A DNA stretch of 64,000 bases from Blastococcus aurantiacus. Lineage in GTDB: Bacteria > Actinomycetota > Actinomycetes > Mycobacteriales > Geodermatophilaceae. The DNA lies in contig NZ_FNBT01000009.1 in assembly GCF_900102425.1 (NCBI RefSeq), positions 124,001 through 188,000 of the forward strand, given 5' to 3'. Each line of letters opens with the position of its first letter. The first letter of the stretch is position 1. Of the stretch, positions 1-8,598 are shown piece by piece. Under the pieces are notes generated by a model. That model saw only the letters and a list, made by a program, of their open reading frames with translations, did not search any database and was not told where the DNA came from. A program made the position numbers and the translations under genes.

Positions 1-2
1 GC

Positions 3-62
3 GGCGACGACGAGGACGGCGCCGAGGACGGGACCGGCCCCCAGGCGCTGCCGGGCCGCTGA
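3..62 (+). CDS. C-terminal tail of an upstream protein (partial)
   Basis: One frame runs open from the window edge to a TGA at 60-62 and encodes an acidic, glycine-rich tail (GDDEDGAEDGTGPQALPGR). Such tails are common at the ends of actinobacterial proteins and the next promoter follows at once. The fragment is too short to name, and whether it is a real gene end is a guess from its position. Confidence 0.35.
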   Translation, partial: GDDEDGAEDGTGPQALPGR

Positions 63-107
63 CGCGCATCCCGGACCCGCGGCGTCGCGACGGCCGGGGT
101 CCGGCGA

Positions 108-113
108 TAGCTT
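108..113 (+). promoter_or_regulatory. Putative -10 box for the acetoacetate-CoA ligase gene
   Basis: TAGCTT matches the actinobacterial TANNNT -10 pattern and lies about 55 bases ahead of the chosen GTG start, giving a leader long enough to hold the GGGAGG ribosome site. No clear -35 is seen. Confidence 0.4.
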
Positions 114-168
114 GGCCGGCGGGGCGCGGTCGACCGAACCGTGCACCTCATCCCCCTGGGAGGCGCGC

Positions 169-2160
169 GTGACCGGTGACATCGAGCTCGACGAGCCCGG
201 CCAGGTGCTGTGGACGCCGTCGCCCGAGCGGCTCGAGAGCTCGAAGCTCACCGCCTTCGCCCGCCGGATCGAGGCGGCCCACGGCGAGCGCTTCGAGGAC
301 TACGAGTCGCTGTGGCGCTGGTCGGTGGAGCACCTCGAGGACTTCTGGGCCGAGGTGTGGGACTTCTTCGACGTCGCGCCCGGGACGTCGTACGACGCGG
401 TGCTGGCCGACCGCAGCATGCCCGGTGCCGTCTGGTTCCCGGGTGCGCGCCTGAACTACGCCGAGCACGTGCTCCGGCGCGGCGAGGGCCGCGGCGGCGA
501 GACGGCGCTGGTCGCGGTCTCCGAGGACGGCACGGTCTCCGAGGTGACCTGGGACGAGCTGATCGGCCAGGTGGGTGCGGTGGCGACCGCGTTGCGCCGG
601 ATGGGCGTCCAGCAGGGCGAGCGGGTCGTCGGCTACCTGCCCAACGTGCCGCAGGCCGTCGTCGCCTTCCTCGCCACGGCCAGCATCGGCGCGGTGTGGT
701 CGGCATGCGGGCCGGAGATCGGCTTGCAGAGCGCCATCGACCGCTTCGCCCAGCTCGAGCCGGTGCTGCTCATCGCGACCGACGGCTACCGCTTCGGCGG
801 CCGGACCCACGACCGACGGGAGCTGGTGGGCGACCTCGCCGCGGCGCTCCCCACGCTGCGCGACGTCGTCTCGGTGCCCGTCCTCGGTACCGAGCCGACC
901 GGCGCCGTCCTCCCGTGGTCCGACCTGCTCGCCGAGCCGGGCGAGGCCGCCCCGGTCCAGCTGCCCTTCGACCACCCGCTGTGGGTCGTCTACTCCTCCG
1001 GCACGACCGGGCTGCCCAAGGGGCTGGTGCACGGGCACGGCGGGATCCTGCTGGTCGCGCTGGCGGGCAGCGGGCTGCAGAACGACCCGCAGCCGGGCGA
1101 CCGCGGCATGTCCTACACCTCGACCACCTGGATCATGTGGAACAGCATGGTCAGCGGGCTGCTGACCGGCAGCACCGCCGTCCTCTACGACGGCAACCCC
1201 ATGTACCCCTCGGTCGACCGGCTGTGGCAGCTGGCCGAGGAGCACCGGCTCACCAGCCTGGGCGTCAGCCCCGGCTACCTGCAGGCGTGCGCCAAGGCCG
1301 GGCTGCACCCCGCCCGCGACCACGACCTGTCGGCCCTGCGCAGCCTGGGCGTGACCGGCTCCCCGCTGCCGGCGAGCTCGTTCCGCTGGGTGTACGACGA
1401 GCTGGGGCCGGACTTCGTGCTGCGGGTGTTCAGCGGCGGCACCGACTTCGCGGCCACCCTCGTCGGCGGCTCCCCCTGGCTGCCGGTGTACCTGGGCGAG
1501 ATGTCGGGCCGGTCGCTGGGCTGCCACGTCGAGTCGTGGGACACCGACGGCAAGCCCCTGGTCGACGAGGTCGGCGAGCTGGTCATCCTGTCGCCGATGC
1601 CCTCGATGCCCCTGCGGATCTGGGGCGACGAGGACGGCCGGCGCTACCACGACGCCTACTTCGACACCTATCCCGGCGTGTGGCGGCACGGTGACTGGCT
1701 GACGATCACCAGCCGCGGCACCGCCCTGATCCACGGCCGCTCGGACTCCACCCTCAACCGGCACGGCGTGCGGATGGGCAGCTCCGACATCTACCAGGCG
1801 GTCGAGGCGCTGCCCGAGGTCGCCGAGGCGCTGGTGCTCGGCATCGAGCAGCCCGACGGCGGCTACTGGCTGCCGCTGTTCGTCCGGCTGGCCGACGGCG
1901 CCGTGCTCGACGAGGAGCTGGTCGACCGCATCCGCTCCGCCGTGCGGACGCAGGCCTCTCCCCGGCATGTGCCCGACGAGGTGCTCGAGGTGCCGGCCGT
2001 ACCGCACACCACCACGGGCAAGAAGCTCGAGGTGCCCATCAAGCGGATCTTCCAGGGCGTCCCCGTCGAGAAGGCGTGCAACCTCGGTGCCGTCGACGAC
2101 CCGGCCGCCGTCACCTGGTTCGCCGACCTCGCCGGACGACGGCAGCGCGCCGTCGGCTGA
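169..2160 (+). CDS. aacS: Acetoacetate-CoA ligase (acetoacetyl-CoA synthetase)
   Basis: ANL-superfamily adenylating enzyme that converts acetoacetate, ATP and CoA to acetoacetyl-CoA in the cytosol, feeding ketone bodies into lipid or polymer metabolism. The 663-residue product has the usual family length. It shows the N-terminal signature around FWAEVWDFF and WFPGARLNYAEH, the AMP-binding P-loop YSSGTTGLPKGLVHGHGG near residue 275, and the C-terminal catalytic lysine region TTTGKKLEVPIKRI. The open frame extends upstream to 112, but GTG at 169 has GGGAGG seven bases ahead and matches the family N-terminus. It is a single gene with its own -10 box. Specificity for acetoacetate follows from family resemblance; a related acyl-CoA ligase is the alternative. 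Confidence 0.9.
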   Translation: MTGDIELDEPGQVLWTPSPERLESSKLTAFARRIEAAHGERFEDYESLWRWSVEHLEDFWAEVWDFFDVAPGTSYDAVLADRSMPGAVWFPGARLNYAEHVLRRGEGRGGETALVAVSEDGTVSEVTWDELIGQVGAVATALRRMGVQQGERVVGYLPNVPQAVVAFLATASIGAVWSACGPEIGLQSAIDRFAQLEPVLLIATDGYRFGGRTHDRRELVGDLAAALPTLRDVVSVPVLGTEPTGAVLPWSDLLAEPGEAAPVQLPFDHPLWVVYSSGTTGLPKGLVHGHGGILLVALAGSGLQNDPQPGDRGMSYTSTTWIMWNSMVSGLLTGSTAVLYDGNPMYPSVDRLWQLAEEHRLTSLGVSPGYLQACAKAGLHPARDHDLSALRSLGVTGSPLPASSFRWVYDELGPDFVLRVFSGGTDFAATLVGGSPWLPVYLGEMSGRSLGCHVESWDTDGKPLVDEVGELVILSPMPSMPLRIWGDEDGRRYHDAYFDTYPGVWRHGDWLTITSRGTALIHGRSDSTLNRHGVRMGSSDIYQAVEALPEVAEALVLGIEQPDGGYWLPLFVRLADGAVLDEELVDRIRSAVRTQASPRHVPDEVLEVPAVPHTTTGKKLEVPIKRIFQGVPVEKACNLGAVDDPAAVTWFADLAGRRQRAVG

Positions 2161-2167
2161 TCCCCGG

Positions 2168-2227
2168 CGACGATGTGCGCCCAGGGCGCGTTCCCGGCCC
2201 CGGATGCGCCGTCCACGCACATCGTCG
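2168..2227. repeat. Long-loop inverted repeat after aacS
   Basis: CGACGATGTGCG (2168-2179) and its exact reverse complement CGCACATCGTCG (2216-2227) are separated by 36 bases directly after the ligase stop codon. It could be a weak terminator or a regulator site for the next gene. No run of T follows. Confidence 0.5.
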
Positions 2228-2307
2228 GGCGTGCGCGCGACGGGTGGGTGGGACGCGACGGGGTAGGGCGCGATGGCCGCCCCGTGACCACCGCCCCAGG
2301 AGGAACC

Positions 2308-2694
2308 GTGCACTCCATGACCGAGCGCTTCACCGCCGCGCTGCACACGATCGACAGCGACCGGGACGTCGCACCGATGCTCGAGCTCACCGGGGACGAC
2401 GCCGAGCTGATGAAGCTGGACGAGCGGAACGGGACGTCGGGCAAGGACGGCGCGAGGACCTTCTGGGAGGACTACCGGAACGTCTTCGGCGAGCTCGAGA
2501 CCACGTTCACCTCGTCGGTGATCGGCGAGCGCAGCGCGGCCCTGGAGTGGACGTCCACCGGGACGCTGCGCAGCGGCTCGGCGTTCACCTACCGGGGCGT
2601 CACCGTCATCGAGGGCGACGAGGACCGGCTCACCGGCGTCCGCACGTACTACGACTCGGCGGCCTTCGTGCAGAAGGCGGGCGGCACGGCCTGA
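2308..2694 (+). CDS. Small NTF2-like (SnoaL-type) protein
   Basis: A 128-residue cytosolic protein with the short alpha/beta pattern of nuclear-transport-factor-2-like folds: an N-terminal helix, then strands such as SAALEWTSTGTLRSG, FTYRGVTVIEG and the terminal YYDSAAFVQKAG, typical of SnoaL-like proteins. Such folds bind small hydrophobic ligands or act as isomerases or cyclases; no catalytic residues are clear enough to name a reaction. AGGAGG at 2298-2303 sits four bases before GTG 2308 and 13 before ATG 2317, so either may be the start. It stands alone between the ligase and a shared terminator. Confidence 0.7.
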   Translation: MHSMTERFTAALHTIDSDRDVAPMLELTGDDAELMKLDERNGTSGKDGARTFWEDYRNVFGELETTFTSSVIGERSAALEWTSTGTLRSGSAFTYRGVTVIEGDEDRLTGVRTYYDSAAFVQKAGGTA

Positions 2695-2713
2695 CCGCTC
2701 AGCCCGGGGACGA

Positions 2714-2744
2714 CGAAGGGCTCCCCGGAGCGGGGAGCCCTTCG
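2714..2744. terminator. Bidirectional hairpin terminator
   Basis: A perfect 14-bp stem, CGAAGGGCTCCCCG with its complement, closed by a GAG loop. It lies between the convergent NTF2-like gene and tRNA-Leu and can end transcripts from both sides. Confidence 0.8.
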
Positions 2745-2749
2745 CTGCC

Positions 2750-2835
2750 TGGTGGGCAAGGGGGGAGTTGAACCCCCACGTCCTTTCGGACACACGGACC
2801 TGAACCGTGCGCGTCTGCCATTCCGCCACTTGCCC
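2750..2835 (-). tRNA. tRNA-Leu (CAG anticodon)
   Basis: The minus strand folds as a long class II tRNA: acceptor GGGCAAG paired with CTTGCCC, anticodon stem CACGG/CCGTG around TTCAGGT (anticodon CAG, codon CUG), a variable arm, and a T loop GGTTCAACTCC. An encoded CCA follows the discriminator A. The length fits tRNA-Leu, and a tRNA-Leu also flanks fhaA in mycobacteria. Confidence 0.97.
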
Positions 2836-2958
2836 TGGCGAGCGACGACGATATCAGCCCGGGAGCGCCGGCCCGGCCGGGGGTGGCAGCGTCTCGCCCC
2901 CGCCAGCACAAACGGGCACCCTGGCGCGCGTTGGCCGGTCCACGGCGCGCCGCCCGGC

Positions 2959-2964
2959 TACGAT
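2959..2964 (+). promoter_or_regulatory. Putative -10 box of the fhaA operon
   Basis: TACGAT, a good TANNNT box, lies 45 bases before the fhaA GTG and is probably the main promoter for fhaA through pknA, since the later genes overlap or lie close together. Confidence 0.5.
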
Positions 2965-3008
2965 CACCGACAGCACAGACATGTCCGGGCGAGCGCAAGG
3001 GAGCGACC

Positions 3009-3818
3009 GTGGGTGTGCTCCAGCGCTTCGAACGGCGTCTCGAGGGCATGGTTGGCCTGGCCTTCGCGCGCCTGTTCAAGGGCAAGGTGCACCCCGCCGA
3101 GATCGCCAAGGCGCTGACCCGCGAGGCCGACGAGCAGCGCTCCGTCGTGGGCGAGGGCCGCATCCTGGCGCCGAACGTCTACGTCGTCCGCCTCGGTGAC
3201 ACCGATTTCGAGCACCTGGGCCAGTGGTCCGACCAGCTCGCCGGCGAGCTCGCGGACATGGTCTCCGAGCACATCGACGACGAGGGCTACGCGATCTTCG
3301 ACGCCGTCCGCGTGCACTTCGAGCTGGACAGCGACCTGCCCACCGGCGTCTTCGAGGTGTCCTCGGAGGTGGCCGACCCGTCGGCGCCCGGCCACCGCGG
3401 CGACCTCGCCCCCGCCGGCCCGCCGCCGGTCAACGGCCACCCCCCGCTGCCCCCGCTCCCGCCGCTGCGCGGGCACGCCGGCGACACCGGCAAGGTCGCC
3501 CCGCCCCTGCTGCGGCCCGGCCGGTCGACCGTCACGCACGCCCTCGTCGTCGACGGCCCCGGCACGCGGCACGAGCTTTCGCACGGGCGCAACGTGATCG
3601 GCCGCGGCACCGAGGCCGACATCCGGCTCCCCGACACCGGGGTGAGCCGCAAGCACGTCGACGTCGTCCTGGAGGGCGGCGTCGCGACCGCCGAGGACCT
3701 GGGCTCCACCAACGGCACCCTCGTCAACGGCCGGCGGATCACCCGCCAGCCGCTTGCCGACGGCGACGTCATCCGGATCGGCCACTCGGTGCTGGTGTAC
3801 CGGCGGGACGGCGCGTGA
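3009..3818 (+). CDS. fhaA: FhaA, DUF3662 and FHA domain protein
   Basis: A 269-residue phosphothreonine-reading adaptor of the cell-wall kinase system. Residues 1 to about 120 are the DUF3662 domain (RFERRLEGMVGLAFARLFKG onward), followed by a proline-rich linker and a C-terminal FHA domain with GRGTEADIRLPD, SRKHVDV and DLGSTNGTLVNG. In mycobacteria FhaA binds the phosphorylated MviN pseudokinase and restrains peptidoglycan synthesis at pole and septum; a pseudokinase is encoded at about 50 kb here. The GTG at 3009 has AAGGGAG upstream and fits the family start. It heads the operon with fhaB, pstP, rodA, pbpA and pknA. Confidence 0.93.
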   Translation: MGVLQRFERRLEGMVGLAFARLFKGKVHPAEIAKALTREADEQRSVVGEGRILAPNVYVVRLGDTDFEHLGQWSDQLAGELADMVSEHIDDEGYAIFDAVRVHFELDSDLPTGVFEVSSEVADPSAPGHRGDLAPAGPPPVNGHPPLPPLPPLRGHAGDTGKVAPPLLRPGRSTVTHALVVDGPGTRHELSHGRNVIGRGTEADIRLPDTGVSRKHVDVVLEGGVATAEDLGSTNGTLVNGRRITRQPLADGDVIRIGHSVLVYRRDGA

Positions 3819-3894
3819 CGAGGTCACCGAGGTCACGCATGAGCACCGCACTTCCGGGCACGGACTCGCTGATGGCGAGCGAGGTGGACGGCTG

Positions 3895-4356
3895 ATGGCC
3901 GAGATCGTGCTGCAGGGGTTCCGCTTCGGGTTCCTCCTGCTGCTGTGGCTGTTCATCTTCGCCGCGTTCCGAGTCGTGCGGGCCGATCTGCTCGGCGGTC
4001 GCGTCGGCCGGGTGACCTCGGTGCCGCCCCGGGCAGCGGCGCCTGGTAAGAAGCGGAGCGGCAAGGGCCCGCGCACCCTCGTGGTCACCGCCGGGCCCCT
4101 CAGCGGTACCAAGATCACCCTCGGCGAGCAGCCGATCCTCATCGGACGGGCGGACGACTCGACCCTCGTGCTCACCGACGACTTCGCCAGTTCCCGCCAC
4201 GCGCGGCTCACCAACCGCGGTGGCCAGTGGTACGTCGAGGACCTCGGCTCCACGAACGGCACCTATCTCGACCAGCAGCGCGTCCAGGGGCCGCTGCTGA
4301 TCAGCCCCGGCCAGCCGATCCGCATCGGCCAGACGGCGCTGGAGCTGCGCTCATGA
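3895..4356 (+). CDS. fhaB: FhaB (FipA), membrane FHA domain protein
   Basis: A 153-residue protein with one N-terminal membrane helix (GFRFGFLLLLWLFIFAAF) and a C-terminal FHA domain carrying IGRADDSTLVL, SSRHARL and DLGSTNGTYLD. FHA domains bind phosphothreonine; in mycobacteria FipA links kinase signalling to FtsZ-FtsQ and division. ATG 3895 follows GAGGTGGA. Its stop overlaps the pstP start as ATGA, so the two are probably translationally coupled. Confidence 0.92.
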   Translation: MAEIVLQGFRFGFLLLLWLFIFAAFRVVRADLLGGRVGRVTSVPPRAAAPGKKRSGKGPRTLVVTAGPLSGTKITLGEQPILIGRADDSTLVLTDDFASSRHARLTNRGGQWYVEDLGSTNGTYLDQQRVQGPLLISPGQPIRIGQTALELRS

Positions 4357-5759
4357 GTCTCGTCCTGCGCTACGCAGCGCGTTCCGACCGCGGACTGATC
4401 CGCGGCAACAACCAGGACTCCGTCTACGCCGGACCGCGGCTGCTCGCCGTCGCCGACGGCATGGGTGGCCACGCCGCCGGCGACGTCGCCAGCAAGGTGG
4501 TGATCGCCGCCCTCCAGCACCTGGACGACGACACCCCCTCCGGCGACATGCTGGAAGCCCTGCGACGCGGCGTCTTCGACGGCAGCGAGCACCTGCGCGA
4601 AGTCATCCGCGACTCCCCGCAGCTCGAGGGCATGGGGACGACGCTGACCGCGATCCTCTTCGCCGGCGGCCGGCTCGCGCTGTGCCACGTCGGCGACTCG
4701 CGCGCCTACCTGCTCCGCGACGGCGAGTTCTCGCAGATCACCCACGACGACACGTTCGTGCAGACGCTGATCGACGACGGCCGGATCACGGCGGAGGAGG
4801 CGAACAGCCACCCGCAGCGCTCGCTGCTGCTGCGCGCCCTCAACGGCCAGGAGGTCGAGCCCGACCTCTCCATGCGCGAGGCCCGCGCCGGTGACCGGTA
4901 CCTGCTCTGCTCGGACGGGCTGTCCGGCGTGGTCAGCGAGGAGACCCTCGCGGACGCGCTGACCGACCCCGATCCGCAGACCACCGCCGACCGGCTCATC
5001 GAGCTGGCGCTGCGCAGCGGCGGCCCCGACAACATCACCGTTATCGTGGCCGACGTCGTGGACGACGACGGCCGCGGCGTGCTCATGGAGCCGGTGGTCG
5101 ACGGCGCGGCCGGCGACTACGTCGGCCAGCGACAAGTGGACGCCACCTCCGCGGCCGGCCGGGCCGCACTGGCCGATCCCGCACCACCACCGCCTCCGCC
5201 CGCACCGCCGACGGGCGGTGGCCCCTCCGCCCGCCGCCGCCCGCTGCGACTTCTCCTCGGGGCGGGGATCCTCCTGGTCGTGCTCGTGGCCGGGTCGATC
5301 GGTACCTACGTGTGGGCGCTGCAGCACTGGTTCGTGGGCGTCGACGAGGAGCAGGGGCAGGAGCAGGTCGCGGTCTTCCGCGGCCTCGACGTCTCGCTGC
5401 TCGGCCTGGACCTCTTCCGCGTCGACCGGGACGCCGACCTCCCCGTCACCGACCTGACGCCGGCGGCCCGCAACCGGGTCGAGGGCGGCATCACCGCCGA
5501 CGACTCCGAGCACGCCGCGCGCATCGTGTCCGCGCTGCGCGACCAGCGCCTCGAGCCCTGCCCCGCCGCCGAGGACGAGGAGCCGGCCGACGACGCCGAG
5601 CCGACACCGACGCCGACGCCGGCCCCGGTGCCCGGCGCCCTGCCCTCGGCGCCCGCCACCGCCGAGCCGAGCACGCCGGAGAGCTCCGCCGGGACCAGCA
5701 CGTCGGCCGCGACGACGTCGTCGTCCCGGCCGGGGGTGGACTGCCGGGAGGCCGAGTGA
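4353..5759 (+). CDS. pstP: PP2C-type Ser/Thr phosphatase PstP
   Basis: The phosphatase opposing PknA/PknB, 468 residues. The N-terminal 240 residues form a PP2C domain with metal-binding motifs (RGNNQDSVY, VADGMGGHAAGD, GTTLTAILF, HVGDSRAYL, CSDGLSG, GGPDNITVI). Next come a proline-rich linker, one transmembrane helix near residues 297-320 and an extracellular part ending in a Thr/Pro/Ser-rich tail. It overlaps fhaB and shares a base with rodA (TGATG), so expression is coupled within the operon. Confidence 0.95.
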   Translation: MSLVLRYAARSDRGLIRGNNQDSVYAGPRLLAVADGMGGHAAGDVASKVVIAALQHLDDDTPSGDMLEALRRGVFDGSEHLREVIRDSPQLEGMGTTLTAILFAGGRLALCHVGDSRAYLLRDGEFSQITHDDTFVQTLIDDGRITAEEANSHPQRSLLLRALNGQEVEPDLSMREARAGDRYLLCSDGLSGVVSEETLADALTDPDPQTTADRLIELALRSGGPDNITVIVADVVDDDGRGVLMEPVVDGAAGDYVGQRQVDATSAAGRAALADPAPPPPPPAPPTGGGPSARRRPLRLLLGAGILLVVLVAGSIGTYVWALQHWFVGVDEEQGQEQVAVFRGLDVSLLGLDLFRVDRDADLPVTDLTPAARNRVEGGITADDSEHAARIVSALRDQRLEPCPAAEDEEPADDAEPTPTPTPAPVPGALPSAPATAEPSTPESSAGTSTSAATTSSSRPGVDCREAE

Positions 5760-7159
5760 TGGCCGGACCGACGACCGACCCCCGCGCCGCGGCCGCCCCC
5801 GGCACCCCCGTGCCCACGCGCCGAGGCACCGAGGCGCTGCTGCTCGTGTTCGCCGTCGTCATCACCCTGGCGGCGCAGTGCATCGTCGACCTCACCGTCA
5901 CCGGCTCACTGCGCCCGGAGCTGGCCACGTTCGGCATCTGGTTCACCGCGCTCTGGACCGTCGCGCACGTCGTCGTCCGGAAGTTCGCCCCGTACGCCGA
6001 TCCGCTGCTGCTGCCCTGCGTCGCCGTCCTCAGCGGGCTGGGCCTGGTGATGATCCACCGGCTGGACATCGCCGACCCCGACGCCGGCGCCGACGCCCCC
6101 GTGCAGCTGCTGTGGGCCACCATCGGGCTGCTGCTTTTCGTCGCGGTGCTGCTCGGGGTCCGCGACCACCGGCTGCTGTCCCGCTACGCCTACATCCTCA
6201 TGCTGGTCGGCCTGGTGCTGCTGGCCATCCCGGCCGTGCTGCCGGCCTCCATCTCGGAGGTCTACGGCGCGAAGTTGTGGATCCGCGTGGCCGGCTTCTC
6301 CATCCAGCCCGGTGAGTTCGCCAAGATCTGCCTGGTCGTCTTCTTCGCCGCCTACCTGGTGGACAAGCGCGACGTCCTGGCGCTGGCCAGCCGCAAGGTG
6401 ATGGGCCTGGAGTTCCCCCGCGGCCGCGACCTGGGCCCGGTGCTCGTGGTCTGGGTCGTCTCGATCCTCGTGCTCGTGTTCGAGCGCGACCTGGGCAGCT
6501 CGCTGCTGCTGTTCGGCATCTTCGTGGTGATGCTCTACGTCGCCACCGAGCGGGCCAGCTGGGTGGTCATCGGCCTGCTGATGTTCGCCGGCGGCGCCAC
6601 CGTGGCCTACCAGGCGTTCGGCCACGTGCAGGCCCGCGTGGACACCTGGCTGGACCCGTTCGCCTACTACGACGGCTCGGGCTACCAGGTGGCGCAGTCG
6701 CTGTTCGGCCTGGGCACCGGCGGGCTGTTCGGCGCGGGGCTCGGCGGCGGTCGCCCCGACGCGGTCCCCATTGCGAAGAGCGACTTCATCGGGTCCGCGA
6801 TCGGCGAGGAGCTCGGCCTGTTCGGCTTCGCCGCGGTGATCATGGTCTACCTGATCCTCGTCGAGCGCGGCCTGCGCACCTCGCTGATCGTGCGGGACCC
6901 CTTCGGCAAGCTGCTGGCGGCCGGTCTCTCCTTCGCCGTCGCCTGGCAGCTGTTCGTCGTCCTGGGCGGGGTCACCGGCCTGCTGCCGCTGACCGGCCTC
7001 ACCACTCCCTTCCTCGCCTACGGCGGCTCCTCGTTGGTGGCCAACTTCGGCCTGGTGGCGCTGCTCGTGCGGATCAGCGACGCCGCCCGGCGCCCCGCCA
7101 CCCCGCACGTGGCCCCCCAGCGGCTCACCGATGCGCCGACCGAGGTCGTGCAACCGTGA
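5759..7159 (+). CDS. rodA: SEDS peptidoglycan polymerase RodA
   Basis: A 466-residue multi-pass membrane protein of the FtsW/RodA/SpoVE (SEDS) family, which polymerises lipid II glycan strands with a partner class B PBP. About ten hydrophobic segments are visible, with SEDS signatures KIWIRVAGFSIQPGEFAKI-like (KLWIRVAGFSIQPGEFAKI), ERDLGSSLLLF, VQARVDTWLDPF, AKSDFIGSAIGEELG and LTTPFLAYGGSSL. Pairing with pbpA by GTGA overlap identifies it as the elongation enzyme RodA rather than FtsW. Confidence 0.93.
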   Translation: MAGPTTDPRAAAAPGTPVPTRRGTEALLLVFAVVITLAAQCIVDLTVTGSLRPELATFGIWFTALWTVAHVVVRKFAPYADPLLLPCVAVLSGLGLVMIHRLDIADPDAGADAPVQLLWATIGLLLFVAVLLGVRDHRLLSRYAYILMLVGLVLLAIPAVLPASISEVYGAKLWIRVAGFSIQPGEFAKICLVVFFAAYLVDKRDVLALASRKVMGLEFPRGRDLGPVLVVWVVSILVLVFERDLGSSLLLFGIFVVMLYVATERASWVVIGLLMFAGGATVAYQAFGHVQARVDTWLDPFAYYDGSGYQVAQSLFGLGTGGLFGAGLGGGRPDAVPIAKSDFIGSAIGEELGLFGFAAVIMVYLILVERGLRTSLIVRDPFGKLLAAGLSFAVAWQLFVVLGGVTGLLPLTGLTTPFLAYGGSSLVANFGLVALLVRISDAARRPATPHVAPQRLTDAPTEVVQP

Positions 7160-8598
7160 ACGCCCCGCTGCGCCGCGTGGCCATCAGCGTGCTGGTGCTC
7201 TTCACGCTGTTGATCCTCAACATCAACTACATCCAGGTGGTCCGCTCGGACGACCTGCGCGAGGACGGGCGCAACACCCGGCTGCTCGCCGACGAGTACT
7301 CCCGGGAGCGGGGCGCGATCGTCGTCGACGGCGAGCCGATCGCGCTGTCGGTGTCCACCGACGACCGGCTGAAGTACCTGCGCCAGTACCCGCAGGCGGG
7401 CCTCTACGCCGCCGTCACCGGCTTCTACTCGGTGATCTACGGCGCCACCGGCATCGAGAAGGCCGAGAACGCGTTGCTCGCCGGCACCGACGACCGGCTG
7501 TTCGTCCGTCGGATCTCCGACCTGTTCACCGGCCGCGACCCCTCCGGCGGCGATGTCGTGCTCACGCTGGACCCGGCCGTGCAGCAGGCCGCGATGGCCG
7601 GCCTCGAAGGTCAGGTGGGCGCCGTCGTGGCGCTGGACCCCACGACCGGCGCCGTCCTGGGGCTGGCCAGCACCCCCACCTTCGACCCGAACCCGCTCGC
7701 CTCCCACGACCTGGACGGCGTCCGGGACACCGCGGCCCTGCTCGATGGCGCGGACCCCGACCCGCGCAGCAACCAGGCCATCAGCCAGCGCTACGCGCCG
7801 GGCTCGATCTTCAAGGTCATCGTCTCGGCCGCCGCGCTCGAGGACGGCTACACCCCCGAGACCGTCGTCCCGGCCCCGCAGACCATCACCCTGCCCGGTA
7901 CCCGGACCGAAGTGGAGAACTTCAACGGCTCGGCGTGCGACCCCAGCGGCCAGCAGCCGCTGATCGAGGCCCTCACGATCTCGTGCAACACCGCGTTCAT
8001 CCAGCTGGGCATCGACCTGGGCGAGGACAAGGTCCGGGAGATGGCCGAGGGGTTCGGCATGACCGGCGAGCGCTTCGAGATGCCGCTGCGCGTCGAGGGG
8101 AGCACCGTCGGGGACATCGAGAACGACGCCGAGCTGGGCGTGAGCTCGATCGGCCAGCAGGACGTGCAGATGACCCCGATGCAGGCAGCGATGGTCGCCG
8201 CGGCCGTGGCGAACGACGGCACCCTGATGAAGCCCTACCTGGTCGACCAGCTCCTGGCCCCCGACCTGACCGTCATCGACGAGACCGACCCCGAGGTCCT
8301 CAGCGAGCCGATCTCGACCGACGTCGCCAACCAGCTCACCGAGATGATGACCAGCGTCGTGACCAGCGGCTCGGGCCGGAACGCGCGCATCAACGGTGTG
8401 CAGGTGGCCGGCAAGACGGGGACGGCGGAGAACGAGGGACCCGACCACAACTGGTTCATCGGGTTCGCGCCGGCCGCCGAGCCGCAGATCGCCGTCGCGG
8501 TGTTCGTCCGCAACGGCGGCGGCACGGGCGGCGACACGTCCGCGCCGATCGCCCGCCGGGTGATCGAGGCCTACCTCGACGGGCAGGAGGGCCGATGA
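7156..8598 (+). CDS. pbpA: Class B penicillin-binding protein PbpA
   Basis: A 480-residue DD-transpeptidase that crosslinks peptidoglycan outside the membrane and pairs with RodA. It has one N-terminal membrane helix (VAISVLVLFTLLILNI), a dimerisation module, and the penicillin-binding domain with SxxK in PGSIFKVI, SxN in ISCNTAF and KTGT in VAGKTGTAENEG. The length matches mycobacterial PbpA. The start overlaps rodA as GTGA and the stop overlaps pknA as ATGA. Confidence 0.94.
   Translation: MNAPLRRVAISVLVLFTLLILNINYIQVVRSDDLREDGRNTRLLADEYSRERGAIVVDGEPIALSVSTDDRLKYLRQYPQAGLYAAVTGFYSVIYGATGIEKAENALLAGTDDRLFVRRISDLFTGRDPSGGDVVLTLDPAVQQAAMAGLEGQVGAVVALDPTTGAVLGLASTPTFDPNPLASHDLDGVRDTAALLDGADPDPRSNQAISQRYAPGSIFKVIVSAAALEDGYTPETVVPAPQTITLPGTRTEVENFNGSACDPSGQQPLIEALTISCNTAFIQLGIDLGEDKVREMAEGFGMTGERFEMPLRVEGSTVGDIENDAELGVSSIGQQDVQMTPMQAAMVAAAVANDGTLMKPYLVDQLLAPDLTVIDETDPEVLSEPISTDVANQLTEMMTSVVTSGSGRNARINGVQVAGKTGTAENEGPDHNWFIGFAPAAEPQIAVAVFVRNGGGTGGDTSAPIARRVIEAYLDGQEGR

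Noticed and set aside
148-2829. An 893-codon open frame on the minus strand opposite aacS
   Set aside because: Same cause: a low-complexity shadow of a clear acyl-CoA ligase gene, running through a tRNA and a terminator.
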